This document shows positions 8,381 to 16,987 of a stretch of 54,373 nucleotides of DNA, in pieces. The stretch comes from an uncultured Alphaproteobacteria bacterium. GTDB taxonomy: Bacteria > Pseudomonadota > Alphaproteobacteria > Caulobacterales > Aquidulcibacteraceae. The notes beneath the pieces were generated by a model that was not told where the DNA came from, made no database searches, and saw nothing but the letters and a program-made list of their open reading frames with translations. The position numbers and the translations under genes were made by a program. The number at the start of each line of letters is the position of its first letter. The first letter of the stretch is position 1. The stretch lies in the NCBI GenBank assembly GCA_902826245.1, contig CADEEA010000015.1, forward strand, positions 1-54,373. Direction: 5' to 3'.

Positions 8381-9057
8381 TCTGCGGCGATCAGGATCTC
8401 CACCTGATCGGTTGTGGTTCCATCGACGATTGGGTTGCCAAAATTGGCGCCCCATTGCGAGCGTTCGATCATGGTGCGGGCAGTGAAGGCAATCACATGC
8501 TTGCCCGCGAAGGTGACGAACCGCCCGCCCTCGAAATAGGCTTCCAAAGTCACTGGATGGGTCTGACCGCGCAGCGTGAGGTCGCCGGCGATAATCCCAG
8601 TGGTGGGCCCGGTGATTTGGATCGAGCGCGACACGAACCGGATATTGGGGTTGGCCTCCGCGCCAAGCACGCCGTTCGCGATCTCAGCGTCAAAGGCGCG
8701 CTGGCCTTCGCGGTTGAGCACACCGGTGCTTACTGAATTGGCGGCGATGGTGACATCGATGCTGCTATTGGCGGGGTTGGCGGCGTCGAAATTGAGCGAC
8801 CCCGATATCGTGTCGAATCGTGCCGCGAAAATGCCGAGCCCCATGTGGCGCAAGCGCCAGGTGACGCTGGCGTGGCGGCCGTCGAGCGTATAGGCGCCGG
8901 ACGGCGCGTCGGCGGGGTTGAGCGAGGCGCTTTCGCCGTGGGGAATTCCCGAAGCTGTCGACGCGCTGGGCTGCGCGGCTGCCGCTGGCGCGGCCGGCGT
9001 TCCCATGGATGCGCACGCGCTCAGAAGAAGCGCCGCTGCCAGAACCGAATATCGCAT
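8365..9057 (-). CDS. YceI-family lipoprotein
   Basis: YceI-like protein of 230 residues and first gene of the four-gene run yceI-yceI-b561/YceI-tsaC. The signal sequence ends in LLLSAC (Cys about residue 14), so it is a predicted lipoprotein. An Ala/Pro/Ser-rich linker of about 30 residues leads to the barrel, which begins near GAYTLDGRHASVTW. Three YceI domains in tandem suggest a set of quinone- or isoprenoid-binding carriers around the membrane b561 protein. That cooperation is inference from gene order. The 3' end lies in the 15-base tandem repeat. Confidence 0.9.
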   Translation of the reverse strand: MRYSVLAAALLLSACASMGTPAAPAAAAQPSASTASGIPHGESASLNPADAPSGAYTLDGRHASVTWRLRHMGLGIFAARFDTISGSLNFDAANPANSSIDVTIAANSVSTGVLNREGQRAFDAEIANGVLGAEANPNIRFVSRSIQITGPTTGIIAGDLTLRGQTHPVTLEAYFEGGRFVTFAGKHVIAFTARTMIERSQWGANFGNPIVDGTTTDQVEILIAAEFRKD

Positions 9058-9159
9058 GCTATGTCCTCACCCGGTCGCGCCCCCCAGCACGCCGTCGCCG
9101 CCTGTAGCACGCGCCGTCGCGCGTGTCGCGGGGTGGAACTTACATGGAACGATTGCCGC

Positions 9160-10782
9160 ATGTCCTATCGCGCTCCCACTGCCGAAATGCGCTTTGCATT
9201 GCTCTATGCGGCTGGCTTTGAGCCCTCCGCTTCAGGGCTCGACGCGGACACTCTGGAAGCGGTGCTGGACGCTGCCGGAACGATGGCAACCGACCAATTG
9301 GCGCCTATCAATCGTAGCGGCGACCGGGCGGGTGTGCGCCTCGCAGACGGAGAGGTCATCGCTGCGCCGGGGTTCCGCGACGCCTATCAGACATTCTGCG
9401 CCGGCGGCTGGCAGGGGTTGAGCGCCGATCCCGATTACGGCGGGCAAGGTCTGCCGCGATCTTTAGCGCTTGCCGTGTTCGAGATGATGCACGCCGCCAA
9501 CATGAGCTTCGGTCTGCTGCCGATGCTGACGCTCGGCGCAATCGAAGCGATCCAGCTGCACGGCGCGCCTGACCAGAAACAACTTTATCTGCCGAAGCTG
9601 ATCTCCGGCGAATGGTCGGGCACGATGAACCTGACGGAACCGCAAGCCGGGTCCGACCTGGGGGCGCTCACCACAAAGGCGTCGCCGGCGGCCGACGGTT
9701 CTTATCGGATCATCGGACAGAAGATATTCATCACCTGGGGCGAGCACAACCTCGCTTCCAATATCGTCCACTTGGTCCTCGCGCGCATTGAGGGCGCGCC
9801 AGCGGGTTCGAAGGGCCTGTCGCTCTTCATCGTGCCGAAGTTTCACGCCAGCGACGGCTCGCGCAACGCAGTTCGATGCATTGGGCTCGAAGAAAAAATG
9901 GGCATCCATGCGTCGCCGACATGCACGATGGCGTACGAGGGCGCGACAGGCTGGCTGATTGGAGAGGAGAACCGGGGCCTCGCGGCGATGTTCACGATGA
10001 TGAACGCGGCGCGGCTCAATGTCGGCGTGCAGGGGGTCGGCGTGGCCGAGGCGGCTTACCAGAAAGCGCTGGCTTATGCGCATGAGCGCAAGCAGGGCGG
10101 GACGCTTATTATCGACTACCCGGATGTTCGCCGGATGCTTGCAACCATGAAGGCCAAAATACAGATCGGCCGCGCGCTCTGTTATGCCTGTGCGGTCGCC
10201 GCCGACGCCGGCGACAAGCCGCGCGAGGATCTGCTGACGCCGCTTGCCAAGTCGTGGTGCACGGACATGGGCGTGGAGGTCGCCAGCCTGGGTGTACAGA
10301 TTCACGGCGGCACGGGCTTCGTCGAAGAGGGGGGGGCGGCGCAATTCTATCGCGACGCCCGCATCGCGCCCATCTACGAAGGGACCAACGGCATTCAGGC
10401 GATCGATCTTTACGGGCGCAAGCTGCTAGGCGACCGCGGCGAGGCAATGGGCGCGCTGATTGTGGAAGCACGTGGCGTCGCCGCTGGCGGGCACGGAATT
10501 TCACAGCGCCTAGCCGACGCAGCTGACGTGTTGCAGCAAGCCACGGATTACATGCTTGACGCCGTGCGCGACGAGGCGCTTGCGGGGGCAAGCGAGTATT
10601 TGGCGTTGGCCGCAGAGGTTGCAGGCGCGGCGCTCTGGGCGCGAGGCTTGCGACGGGCGCCGTCGGGCATGTCGCGCCTTGGCGAACAGGAGGCGTTGCT
10701 GGCGTTCTTCGCCGAAACCGTGTTGTCGCGAGCGTCGGCGCGCCTGGCGGCCATCAAGGCGCGGCCGCCAGCTTTGATGTAG
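9160..10782 (+). CDS. acyl-CoA dehydrogenase (DmdC-like subfamily)
   Basis: FAD-dependent acyl-CoA dehydrogenase of 540 residues, introducing a 2,3-double bond into an acyl-CoA and passing electrons to ETF. Visible are the N-terminal domain with GFxxAYQTFCAGGW and DYGGQGLP, the FAD/substrate loop TEPQAGSD, and the catalytic Glu in YEGTNGIQ. The extra C-terminal domain (last 90-100 residues) places it in the large DmdC / ACADC subfamily, which includes methylmercaptopropionyl-CoA dehydrogenase, but it is somewhat short (family about 580-600). ATG 9160 is preferred because it gives the standard N-terminus; the open upstream frame overlaps the divergent yceI gene. Confidence 0.88.
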   Translation: MSYRAPTAEMRFALLYAAGFEPSASGLDADTLEAVLDAAGTMATDQLAPINRSGDRAGVRLADGEVIAAPGFRDAYQTFCAGGWQGLSADPDYGGQGLPRSLALAVFEMMHAANMSFGLLPMLTLGAIEAIQLHGAPDQKQLYLPKLISGEWSGTMNLTEPQAGSDLGALTTKASPAADGSYRIIGQKIFITWGEHNLASNIVHLVLARIEGAPAGSKGLSLFIVPKFHASDGSRNAVRCIGLEEKMGIHASPTCTMAYEGATGWLIGEENRGLAAMFTMMNAARLNVGVQGVGVAEAAYQKALAYAHERKQGGTLIIDYPDVRRMLATMKAKIQIGRALCYACAVAADAGDKPREDLLTPLAKSWCTDMGVEVASLGVQIHGGTGFVEEGGAAQFYRDARIAPIYEGTNGIQAIDLYGRKLLGDRGEAMGALIVEARGVAAGGHGISQRLADAADVLQQATDYMLDAVRDEALAGASEYLALAAEVAGAALWARGLRRAPSGMSRLGEQEALLAFFAETVLSRASARLAAIKARPPALM

Positions 10783-10815
10783 CGCGCGGCCCGCATAAAT
10801 GATAAGGTTCTCATC

Positions 10816-11094
10816 ATGGCCTTTCGCCCCCAAACGCTAAACTTTGACGCTCTCGAACAATATTTGAAGTCGCGGCCCAGCACGATCCTACCTATCTTGA
10901 AGGGACTTGAATTGCTTGGCGGCCCGGTCAAGCTGCTCGACTTGCGCAAGCTGGTGGCAGGTTCCCCCAGCCTTGTAGCTCAGGACCTGGCTGTGGCTGA
11001 AGAGCAGGGGTTGATTGCGATTAATCTCGAACAGGATGTCGCCTCCGCTGAATTGACTCCCGCGGGCCGGAACTACCTGAGCGAGGTTGCCTGA
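10816..11094 (+). CDS. small uncharacterised protein, possible winged-helix fold
   Basis: Soluble protein of 92 residues, unknown to me. The helix-helix-strand cadence (LEQYLKSRP, GPVKLLDLRKL, SLVAQDLAVAEEQGLI, AELTPAGRNYLSE) resembles a small winged-helix domain, including the typical ELTPAGRxYL wing ending. If so it could bind DNA, but no regulator family is recognised. The start ATG 10816 has AAGG eight bases upstream. It follows the acyl-CoA dehydrogenase by 33 bases and precedes a membrane protein gene of unknown function. Confidence 0.65.
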   Translation: MAFRPQTLNFDALEQYLKSRPSTILPILKGLELLGGPVKLLDLRKLVAGSPSLVAQDLAVAEEQGLIAINLEQDVASAELTPAGRNYLSEVA

Positions 11095-11156
11095 CTAGGC
11101 GCACTCCCCAGGGGCTTCCCCGCCCAAGAATTGATTTCAGTACATTCTTGACCGTA

Positions 11157-11918
11157 ATGCTCGCCTGTTTGGCGATTTCGTGGCTCGCCGGCATTGTCGT
11201 TCCCCACGATTGGCGATTGACCCGAGACTTTGCCCTTGCGGTTGTCTTCGGCACCATTATCGGCGTTGGCGATGTGCTGGAGCGCCATGGCGAGGCGCCG
11301 CTGACTACGCTTGCCACGCCCGGGGCCGCCGCGCGCATCATCGTGAATGCCGCGGCGTCGGCACTGGCGCTGTGGCTGCTAAAAGACAATCCCTTCAGCG
11401 CCGGCGGCGAACTATTTCAGGGAAACGCGACCGCGCAAGTGCTGCTCGCGGGGTTTGGCGCGCTGGCCTTGTTAAGGGTGTCGGTGCGTGTGGCGTTTGG
11501 CGGTTCCAACGTGGAGATCAGCCTTGCCGCCGTCATCGACAAGTTCCTGCAATCCGCCGACCGCGATGCTCTTGGGCGCTCGGCGGCGACGAGCGCGAAG
11601 CACTTGTTCGAGATTTGCGAGGATGTGGATTTCGGCACGATGTCGCGCCGAGTGGCGCCGATCTGCCTGTCTATGCCCGAGGCCCTCAGTGACGAACAGC
11701 GCAAGAAACTCGGCGCGCACATCCAGGGTATAAGGGACGACCCAACGCTGGAGGATGAGGACAAGGCGGTGCTGATCGCGTCGACGATCGCCAAAGCGAT
11801 CGGGCGCGAAGCTCTTCGAGCTATGGTTCAGGGCATAAAAGACACGCAGTTGTCGGCTAGGGCCCGCAGCATCCAGAATGCATTGTCTGGGCGCGCACCA
11901 CCACCACCACCACCATAG
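11157..11918 (+). CDS. uncharacterised membrane protein ending in six prolines
   Basis: Protein of 253 residues from ATG 11157; a TTG three codons earlier is also open and neither has a clear ribosome-binding site. About four hydrophobic segments lie in the first 115 residues. A charged, helical cytoplasmic-looking region follows, with ALSDEQRKKLGAHIQ and DPTLEDEDKAV. The last codons are six successive CCA (Pro) before TAG. A terminal hexaproline is a strong ribosome-stalling sequence that would need EF-P. No family is recognised. The next gene starts 104 bases downstream. Confidence 0.7.
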   Translation: MLACLAISWLAGIVVPHDWRLTRDFALAVVFGTIIGVGDVLERHGEAPLTTLATPGAAARIIVNAAASALALWLLKDNPFSAGGELFQGNATAQVLLAGFGALALLRVSVRVAFGGSNVEISLAAVIDKFLQSADRDALGRSAATSAKHLFEICEDVDFGTMSRRVAPICLSMPEALSDEQRKKLGAHIQGIRDDPTLEDEDKAVLIASTIAKAIGREALRAMVQGIKDTQLSARARSIQNALSGRAPPPPPP

Positions 11919-12022
11919 GTCAAGGCGGCGCCGTCCAGAGGAGCCCTGGCCGGCGCCTTCCCCACGGGCGCCTGTCGCGCGCCGATCGGTTCGGCTAAGG
12001 TCACCGAAAGGGGCGCGTACGC

Positions 12023-13087
12023 ATGTCCATGGACGGCCTGGAAGAACCGCAAACGGCGCGCGCGACGCTGGTTTATCCGCTCGGCGAGGCGCCGGCGCCG
12101 GGAATGGTGCGCGAGGTCGCGCCCGGAATTTACTGGTTGCGCATGCCGCTGCCGTTTGCGCTCAAATGGATCAATCTGTGGCTGCTGGAGGATGGCGACG
12201 GTTGGACCATCGTCGACACCGGCCTCGCCATGGAGGAGACCAGAAATTACTGGCGCACGATTTTTGACAGTGCGTTGAACGGCAAGCCGGTCAAGCGCGT
12301 CATCTGCACTCACATGCATCCCGACCATGTCGGGCTCGCGGGCTGGATTTGCCGTAAGTTCGAGGCGCCGCTTTGGATGAGTCGGCTGGAATACGTGACC
12401 TGCAGGATGCTGGTCGCCGACACTGGCCGTGAGGCGCCCGAGGATGGCGTTCAGTTTTTCCGGGCGGCGGGTTGGGACGAGCAAGCGATCGCCCAATACA
12501 AGGCGCGTTTCGGCGGCTTTGGCATGGCGGTGTCGCGGCTTCCTGATTCTTATCGGCGCATCAGCGACGGCGATGGGATCGAGATCGGCGGCCTCACCTG
12601 GCGCGTGATCACCGGTCACGGCCATTGCCCCGAGCACGTGTGCTTGTGGCAGGACGAACTGAAGCTCTTCATTTCAGGCGATCAGGTGCTGCCGCGAATA
12701 TCCTCCAACGTGTCGGTGTTTCCCACCGAACCGACCGCCGATCCGTTGTCAGACTGGCTGCACTCATGCGCCAAGCTCAAGGCCGCGCTCCCCAACGATC
12801 TGCTGGTGCTGCCGGCGCACAACGAGCCGTTCACCGGCCTGCACGAACGCTTGACCGCTCTTATCGAGGGGCACGAGCGCAGCCTCACACGCCTGCTCAA
12901 GCGGATCGAGGAAGAGCCAAAAAGCGCATTGGACTTGTTTGGCGCATTGTTCGCTCGAAAAATCGGCGACGATCTCTTGGGTATGGCCACGGGCGAGACA
13001 ATCGCCCATATGAATTGCCTGATCGGACGCGGTTTGGCGCGGGCGGTCAGGAACGATGAAGGCGTGACCCGCTATGAGCCAGTCTGA
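12023..13087 (+). CDS. MBL-fold metallo-hydrolase with C-terminal winged-helix-like domain
   Basis: Metallo-beta-lactamase-fold hydrolase of 354 residues. The metal-binding signature THMHPDH is at residues 96-102, with further ligand regions GHGHCPEH, SGDQ and PAHN later in the chain. The C-terminal 80 residues (HERSLTRLLKRIEEE onward) resemble the BLACT-type winged helix. Such proteins cleave esters, thioesters or lactones; substrate is unknown here. AAAGGGG lies nine bases before ATG 12023. The 3' end overlaps the next small membrane gene by 14 bases. Confidence 0.88.
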   Translation: MSMDGLEEPQTARATLVYPLGEAPAPGMVREVAPGIYWLRMPLPFALKWINLWLLEDGDGWTIVDTGLAMEETRNYWRTIFDSALNGKPVKRVICTHMHPDHVGLAGWICRKFEAPLWMSRLEYVTCRMLVADTGREAPEDGVQFFRAAGWDEQAIAQYKARFGGFGMAVSRLPDSYRRISDGDGIEIGGLTWRVITGHGHCPEHVCLWQDELKLFISGDQVLPRISSNVSVFPTEPTADPLSDWLHSCAKLKAALPNDLLVLPAHNEPFTGLHERLTALIEGHERSLTRLLKRIEEEPKSALDLFGALFARKIGDDLLGMATGETIAHMNCLIGRGLARAVRNDEGVTRYEPV

Positions 13088-13379
13088 AGCAAAGAACCCC
13101 GAGCATCGCGCCAACAACGCGATTCTGTGCTTCTGCCTCGGGATCGCGCTCGCCGGGGGCTCTTATTTTCTGGGCGTCGGCGCCGTTCTGGCGGCGGTGT
13201 TGTCTGGGGGCGATCCCGGGATCGTCGTTGGCGGCGTGCTGGCGGCGTTCGGTCTGGTGCTGATGGGCGTCGCCGGTTTTATCATGATGCTGATCGGCGG
13301 AATCTGGATGGCGCTGCGCGTTGTCGCCGACCAGAGCAGCGACGCTGAAGAAAAACGCTATCGCAAGATTGAACGTTAG
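13074..13379 (+). CDS. small two-helix membrane protein, uncharacterised
   Basis: Protein of 101 residues with a charged N-terminus, two or three Gly/Ala/Val-rich transmembrane segments (about residues 17-45 and 50-80) and a charged C-terminus (DAEEKRYRKIER). Family not recognised. The ATG lies inside the last codons of the MBL hydrolase gene (14-base overlap, different frame) and ybjQ follows 11 bases later. The three genes therefore appear to be one transcription unit. Confidence 0.7.
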   Translation: MSQSEAKNPEHRANNAILCFCLGIALAGGSYFLGVGAVLAAVLSGGDPGIVVGGVLAAFGLVLMGVAGFIMMLIGGIWMALRVVADQSSDAEEKRYRKIER

Positions 13380-13390
13380 CTGGAGACACA

Positions 13391-13708
13391 ATGATCATCT
13401 CAACCACCTTTGACGTACACAATCGCCCCATCACTCAGCACCTCGGCCTGGTGCGCGGCAACGTCGTGCGCTCGCGCTTTTTCGGCCGCGATATCGTCGC
13501 TGGCTTGCGCATGATCGTCGGCGGCGAAATCCACGAATACACCAAGCTCTTGGCTGAGAGCCGCGAGCAGGCGCTCGATCGCATGGTGGAGCACGCAAAG
13601 AGCCTCGGCGCGGATGCGATTGTCGGCGTGCGCTTGGAAACCACCGACGCTGGCCAAGGTCAGGCCACCGAGGTGCTAGCTTACGGCACCGCGGTTAAAC
13701 TGGGTTGA
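13391..13708 (+). CDS. ybjQ: YbjQ family protein (UPF0145 / DUF74)
   Basis: Protein of 105 residues matching the YbjQ pattern from end to end: N-terminal MIISTTFDV, central RSRFFGRDI and GGEIHEYTKLL, then SLGADAIVGVRLET and a C-terminal VLAYGTAVKL. The family forms pentameric rings and has been called a heavy-metal-binding domain, but its function is unsettled. GGAGA lies upstream of ATG 13391. The 3' end overlaps the convergent membrane-protein gene by 28 bases. Confidence 0.9.
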   Translation: MIISTTFDVHNRPITQHLGLVRGNVVRSRFFGRDIVAGLRMIVGGEIHEYTKLLAESREQALDRMVEHAKSLGADAIVGVRLETTDAGQGQATEVLAYGTAVKLG

Positions 13709-14334
13709 GGCAGTGCGGCGTGGATAAGCCGCCAGGCCGCGAGCGCCACTACGCCTGCGGAGAGATCAAAGCCTAGGCCGAACGCCATCAGGAACATCGC
13801 GTGGTGTGCGGCGAGAAACGCAGCCGGCCGTCCATCAAGTTCGCCTAGCCGCCATTGCGCAGCGCAGCGCAACGCCCAATCGAACAAAGCTGCGCCCGCG
13901 ATGCACGCAGTCGCGAGCGGCGCCCAGAGAGGGAGATGCGGCAGATCGAGCGGTAGGCCAACGACCAGGTGCGGCGCGGTGTACGCCGCCATTGCAATGC
14001 CGTGCGCAGGGCTGGTCCAGGCGTGCCACAGCTTCTCGCCACGGGCGCCCAGGCTCTCCGCGTGCGCCACGCTCCAGCGCACATCGGCGAACACGCGCCA
14101 CACAAACACAACGCCGATGGCGCCGTCCAGGCCGACAAAGGCGCCGACGAGCAGCGCTGCTGCCGCGGGGCCGACCAGCGGGCGAAGGTCGAACGAAGGC
14201 GCGCGCAGCAACGCGCAGCCGCCGAGCGCGGCCAAGCAGAGCAACCCAAGCTGCGGCCAAAGCGAGGACGCTGCTCCAAAGCCGAGAGCAGCGATCGCTG
14301 CAAGCGCAAAGTAACGAAAGGCGCCGCCATCCAT
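13681..14334 (-). CDS. uncharacterised polytopic membrane protein
   Basis: Protein of 217 residues made mostly of Ala/Leu/Gly-rich hydrophobic segments, about six or seven possible helices. One interruption (WRVFADVRWSVAHAESLGARG) is probably a loop. No family is recognised. It converges on ybjQ with a 28-base overlap of 3' ends. Upstream lies a 9+9-base inverted repeat (14368-14397) that could be an operator for this gene or a terminator for the gene behind it. Confidence 0.65.
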   Translation of the reverse strand: MDGGAFRYFALAAIAALGFGAASSLWPQLGLLCLAALGGCALLRAPSFDLRPLVGPAAAALLVGAFVGLDGAIGVVFVWRVFADVRWSVAHAESLGARGEKLWHAWTSPAHGIAMAAYTAPHLVVGLPLDLPHLPLWAPLATACIAGAALFDWALRCAAQWRLGELDGRPAAFLAAHHAMFLMAFGLGFDLSAGVVALAAWRLIHAALPQPSLTAVP

Positions 14335-14367
14335 GCGCTTGTCATGGCGCCAACGTCATGAATTGCA

Positions 14368-14397
14368 CGTAAACGCCCAATTATCCAAGCGTTTACG
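14368..14397. repeat. perfect 9-bp inverted repeat with 12-bp spacer
   Basis: CGTAAACGC (14368-14376) and GCGTTTACG (14389-14397) are perfect complements around an AT-rich spacer. No T-run follows on either strand, which argues against a strong intrinsic terminator. The position, 34 bases before the minus-strand start at 14334, suits an operator for a dimeric repressor. Confidence 0.6.
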
Positions 14398-14411
14398 TTG
14401 CTAAACGCGCG

Positions 14412-15038
14412 TCAACGATTAGGCGCTGGCGCCGGTTGAGGTTGCTGTGCGGCTGCGCGCGCGGCGATCTGTTGCTCCGCAGACGCACGGAAGGAGGCGT
14501 CGTCCGGGTGCGCCATCGAGCGGAGTGCGGCGTCGAAGGCAGCCATCGGCGGTGTCCCTTCGTAGCTGAGGCATAGTCCCAACATTTCGACGCCAGGCCT
14601 CATTTGGAATCCGGCAAAGACGTGGCGCCCCTTGGACGGGGAGTCGAACTCCGCCCGTTGCAGCGGCCAAAATCCGCTGTCGTCGCGCGTATGCGAGATC
14701 AACACGGCCGAACTGTCAGGAAAGAGGCGGGGAACCGAATTCCCTTGCGCCAGCCAAAACGCATCATTGAAACGCGTATCGTCGCCAAGCGTGCGCCAGA
14801 TGCTGTGCGGTGTCGCCCCCGCAGTGGTAGTGCTTGTCCGAACAATAAAATGGCATTCGTTGTCGTCGTTTCCCGCAATGATGTAGCTCATGCCTTCGGG
14901 CGCGCGGAGTGGGCCGACCGGCCAATTTGCCGGGGTGTCAAACACAATTCTCCCCGCCGGGTCGGTGTAAACACGGGCGTCCGCCGCGCTGGCGCACAGG
15001 CCCAAGCCAATAATAGCTGCAAGCGCAAACACGCGCAT
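14412..15038 (-). CDS. secreted protein of unknown function
   Basis: Protein of 208 residues with a clear signal peptide (residues 1-22, ending ADA) after an AGGAGAG site and ATG 15038. The mature part has the start ARVYTDPAGRIVFDTPANWPV, typical of periplasmic proteins with a PsbP- or DUF1795-like opening strand. Two cysteines (about 63 and 157) could form a disulfide. The last 25 residues are Ala/Gln/Pro-rich (AARAAAQQPQPAPAP). No enzyme motif is seen. Confidence 0.7.
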   Translation of the reverse strand: MRVFALAAIIGLGLCASAADARVYTDPAGRIVFDTPANWPVGPLRAPEGMSYIIAGNDDNECHFIVRTSTTTAGATPHSIWRTLGDDTRFNDAFWLAQGNSVPRLFPDSSAVLISHTRDDSGFWPLQRAEFDSPSKGRHVFAGFQMRPGVEMLGLCLSYEGTPPMAAFDAALRSMAHPDDASFRASAEQQIAARAAAQQPQPAPAPNR

Positions 15039-15197
15039 ATGAACTCTCCTTGCCCTCAGCGTCTAAAATCTCGCCTCGGGGCCGGGCTCGTCAAGCCCCG
15101 GGCTGAAGTTTGGCGCCGGAGGCCCCCCCGGCTCGCGGAAACAGGCTGTGCACAAGTCGGAGCTGGCTTAAGGTCCAGCGGAAATCGGAGCAAAACC

Positions 15198-16064
15198 ATG
15201 AGCCTTGCCGGAAAAACCCTGTTCATAACCGGCGCCAGCCGTGGCATCGGCCTCGCCATCGGCCTGCGCGCCGCCCGCGACGGCGCCAATATCGTGATCG
15301 CCGCCAAGACCGCCGAGCCGCACAAAAAGCTCCCCGGCACGATCTATTCCGCCGCCGAGGAGATCGAGAAAGCCGGCGGCCAGGCGCTGCCGCTGGTGGT
15401 GGACGTGCGTGAGCCCGATAGTGTGAACGCGGCGGTGGAGGCGGCCGTCGCGCGTTTCGGCGGCATCGATATCTGCGTGAACAACGCCTCCGCCATCCAG
15501 CTCACCGGAACATTGGCCACCGACATTCGCCGCTACGATCTGATGAACCAGGTGAATGCGCGCGGAACTTTTATCGTCAGCCGCGCCTGCATTCCGCATT
15601 TAAAGAAGGCGGCCAACCCCCACGTGCTGATGCTGTCGCCGCCGCTGGATATGAGCCCGCGCTGGTTCGGGGGCCACGTCGCTTACACGATGGCGAAATA
15701 CGGCATGAGCATGTGCGTGCTCGGCATGGCCGAAGAATTCCGCGACGACGGCATCGCCTTCAACGCGCTCTGGCCCCGCACCGGCATCGCCACCGCCGCC
15801 ATCGAATTCGCGCTCACTGGAAGTGAGGGCATGAAGCATTGCCGCACGCCGGACATTATCTCCGATGCGGCGTACGCGATCTTCAACAAACCGGCGCGAG
15901 CGTGCACCGGGAATTTCTTTATCGACGATGTGCTGCTCTATTCCGAAGGCGAGCGCGATTTCGACAAATACCGCGTCGATCCGAGCAAGGATCTGATGCC
16001 GGACTTCTTCGTACCGGCCGATTGCGCGCTGCCGCCGGGGGTGAGTATGGGGAGGGTGGGGTAG
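15198..16064 (+). CDS. short-chain dehydrogenase/reductase (HSDL2-like)
   Basis: SDR of 288 residues. The nucleotide-binding motif is TGASRGIG at residues 11-18 (a T-G-x3-G-x-G pattern), and NNAS is near residue 95. The active-site region contains HVAYTMAKYGMS, so the catalytic Tyr and Lys are present. The segment HKKLPGTIYSAAEEIE after the second strand is typical of HSDL2-type SDRs, which lack a known substrate in bacteria. GGAG is seven bases before ATG 15198. The long open frame upstream is not part of the gene. Confidence 0.88.
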   Translation: MSLAGKTLFITGASRGIGLAIGLRAARDGANIVIAAKTAEPHKKLPGTIYSAAEEIEKAGGQALPLVVDVREPDSVNAAVEAAVARFGGIDICVNNASAIQLTGTLATDIRRYDLMNQVNARGTFIVSRACIPHLKKAANPHVLMLSPPLDMSPRWFGGHVAYTMAKYGMSMCVLGMAEEFRDDGIAFNALWPRTGIATAAIEFALTGSEGMKHCRTPDIISDAAYAIFNKPARACTGNFFIDDVLLYSEGERDFDKYRVDPSKDLMPDFFVPADCALPPGVSMGRVG

Positions 16065-16102
16065 GGAGGGATGCCGACCACGCCCTGCCGTCAGAAACGA
16101 CT

Positions 16103-16212
16103 CACCACCCATCCCCGGATTCGCGCAGCGAATTCCGGGGCCCAAGATCGCAAGCGCTCGTGTTCATAGGCCCCGGACTGAATGCTGCGCATTCATCCGG
16201 GGATGGGTGGTG
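16103..16212. repeat. dispersed palindromic repeat, family C, copy
   Basis: The outer arms CACCACCCATCCCCGG (16103-16118) and CCGGGGATGGGTGGTG (16197-16212) are perfectly complementary. Inside are two smaller hairpins, ATTCGCGCAGCGAAT and GAATGCTGCGCATTC. The whole can fold as a branched, cruciform-like structure. It fills the gap between the SDR and the convergent Uma2 gene. A related element lies at 47745-47850. Confidence 0.85.
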
Positions 16213-16238
16213 TTTCAAAAATTTGGTGGGAACTCACC

Positions 16239-16820
16239 CTAATCCTGAAACTCCGCCACCCGCACCTGCGCGCCCGGCAGAAACAGCGCCTCCAGCGGAT
16301 CGTCAAATCCCACTTGCGCCGCGTTCGCCCAAGCTTCGCTGCCAGGCCCTCGGAACACGTAGGTGACGCGCTCGTTCAACTCCACCACCCACAATTCAGG
16401 CACGCCGGCTGCGCCATAGCGCGGGGCTTTGGTGTGGAGGTCGCGGGCGCGGCTGGTATCGGCGATTTCGACAATGAGTTCGACCTGGTCGGGGCGCGGA
16501 TAGCGTCGGCGCCGGTCGGCGCGATACACCAAAATATCGGGCTCCAGGAACGTCTTCTTGGCGAGCACGAGGGTCGCGTCCTGAACAATATCGAGCGAGG
16601 CCGGCGCGGCGCCGGCTAGCCAGCGCCCGATGCGGCCCTTCATCAGCAAATGCGGCGTGGCTTGCGGGCTCATCGGCACGATCTCCCCGTCGATCAGTTC
16701 GAATTTCTCGTCGGCGTCGAGGATACCGGCCTCAATCATTTTCTCGACCTCAGCCAAGCTGAAGCCGCGCCGATCCAGGCCCTCTGCTGCGCGCGTGAGA
16801 AAGACGCCAGTGTCGCTCAT
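16239..16820 (-). CDS. Uma2 family endonuclease-like protein (DUF820)
   Basis: Protein of 193 residues with the Uma2 layout: an N-terminal helix region with FELIDGEIVPMSP, then EPDILVYR near residue 95 and VELIVEIADTS, the D/E-x-K-like PD-(D/E)XK core. Function of the family, abundant in cyanobacteria, is not established; nuclease activity is predicted from the fold. It is a single gene between the family C palindrome and the S41-like gene. Confidence 0.88.
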   Translation of the reverse strand: MSDTGVFLTRAAEGLDRRGFSLAEVEKMIEAGILDADEKFELIDGEIVPMSPQATPHLLMKGRIGRWLAGAAPASLDIVQDATLVLAKKTFLEPDILVYRADRRRRYPRPDQVELIVEIADTSRARDLHTKAPRYGAAGVPELWVVELNERVTYVFRGPGSEAWANAAQVGFDDPLEALFLPGAQVRVAEFQD

Positions 16821-16987
16821 AAGATCATCCTACCATGACGGCGCACGTGGGCCAATGGCGCCGCTGGCTGGGAGGCGTGGCGACGGCTTTGTCCGCAGCC
16901 CGCACGATCTGACGCGCTGCTTAGCGTCGCGCCGGCCAATCACAAGCTTGGAGCCGCCTCCAATGAGCGGCGGAGGTCAACGCGAGT

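Noticed and set aside
9463..10344. 293-codon antisense frame in the acyl-CoA dehydrogenase
   Set aside because: Shadow of a conserved gene with low-complexity His/Arg composition.
11893..11913. Run of CAC codons that reads as poly-His in another frame
   Set aside because: The same bases are six CCA proline codons ending the membrane protein in its own frame. The His frame has no other gene-like property, and nothing suggests a vector tag.
14604..15197. 198-codon N-terminal extension of the SDR gene
   Set aside because: It is antisense to the secreted-protein gene and lacks SDR features. GGAG lies correctly before ATG 15198.
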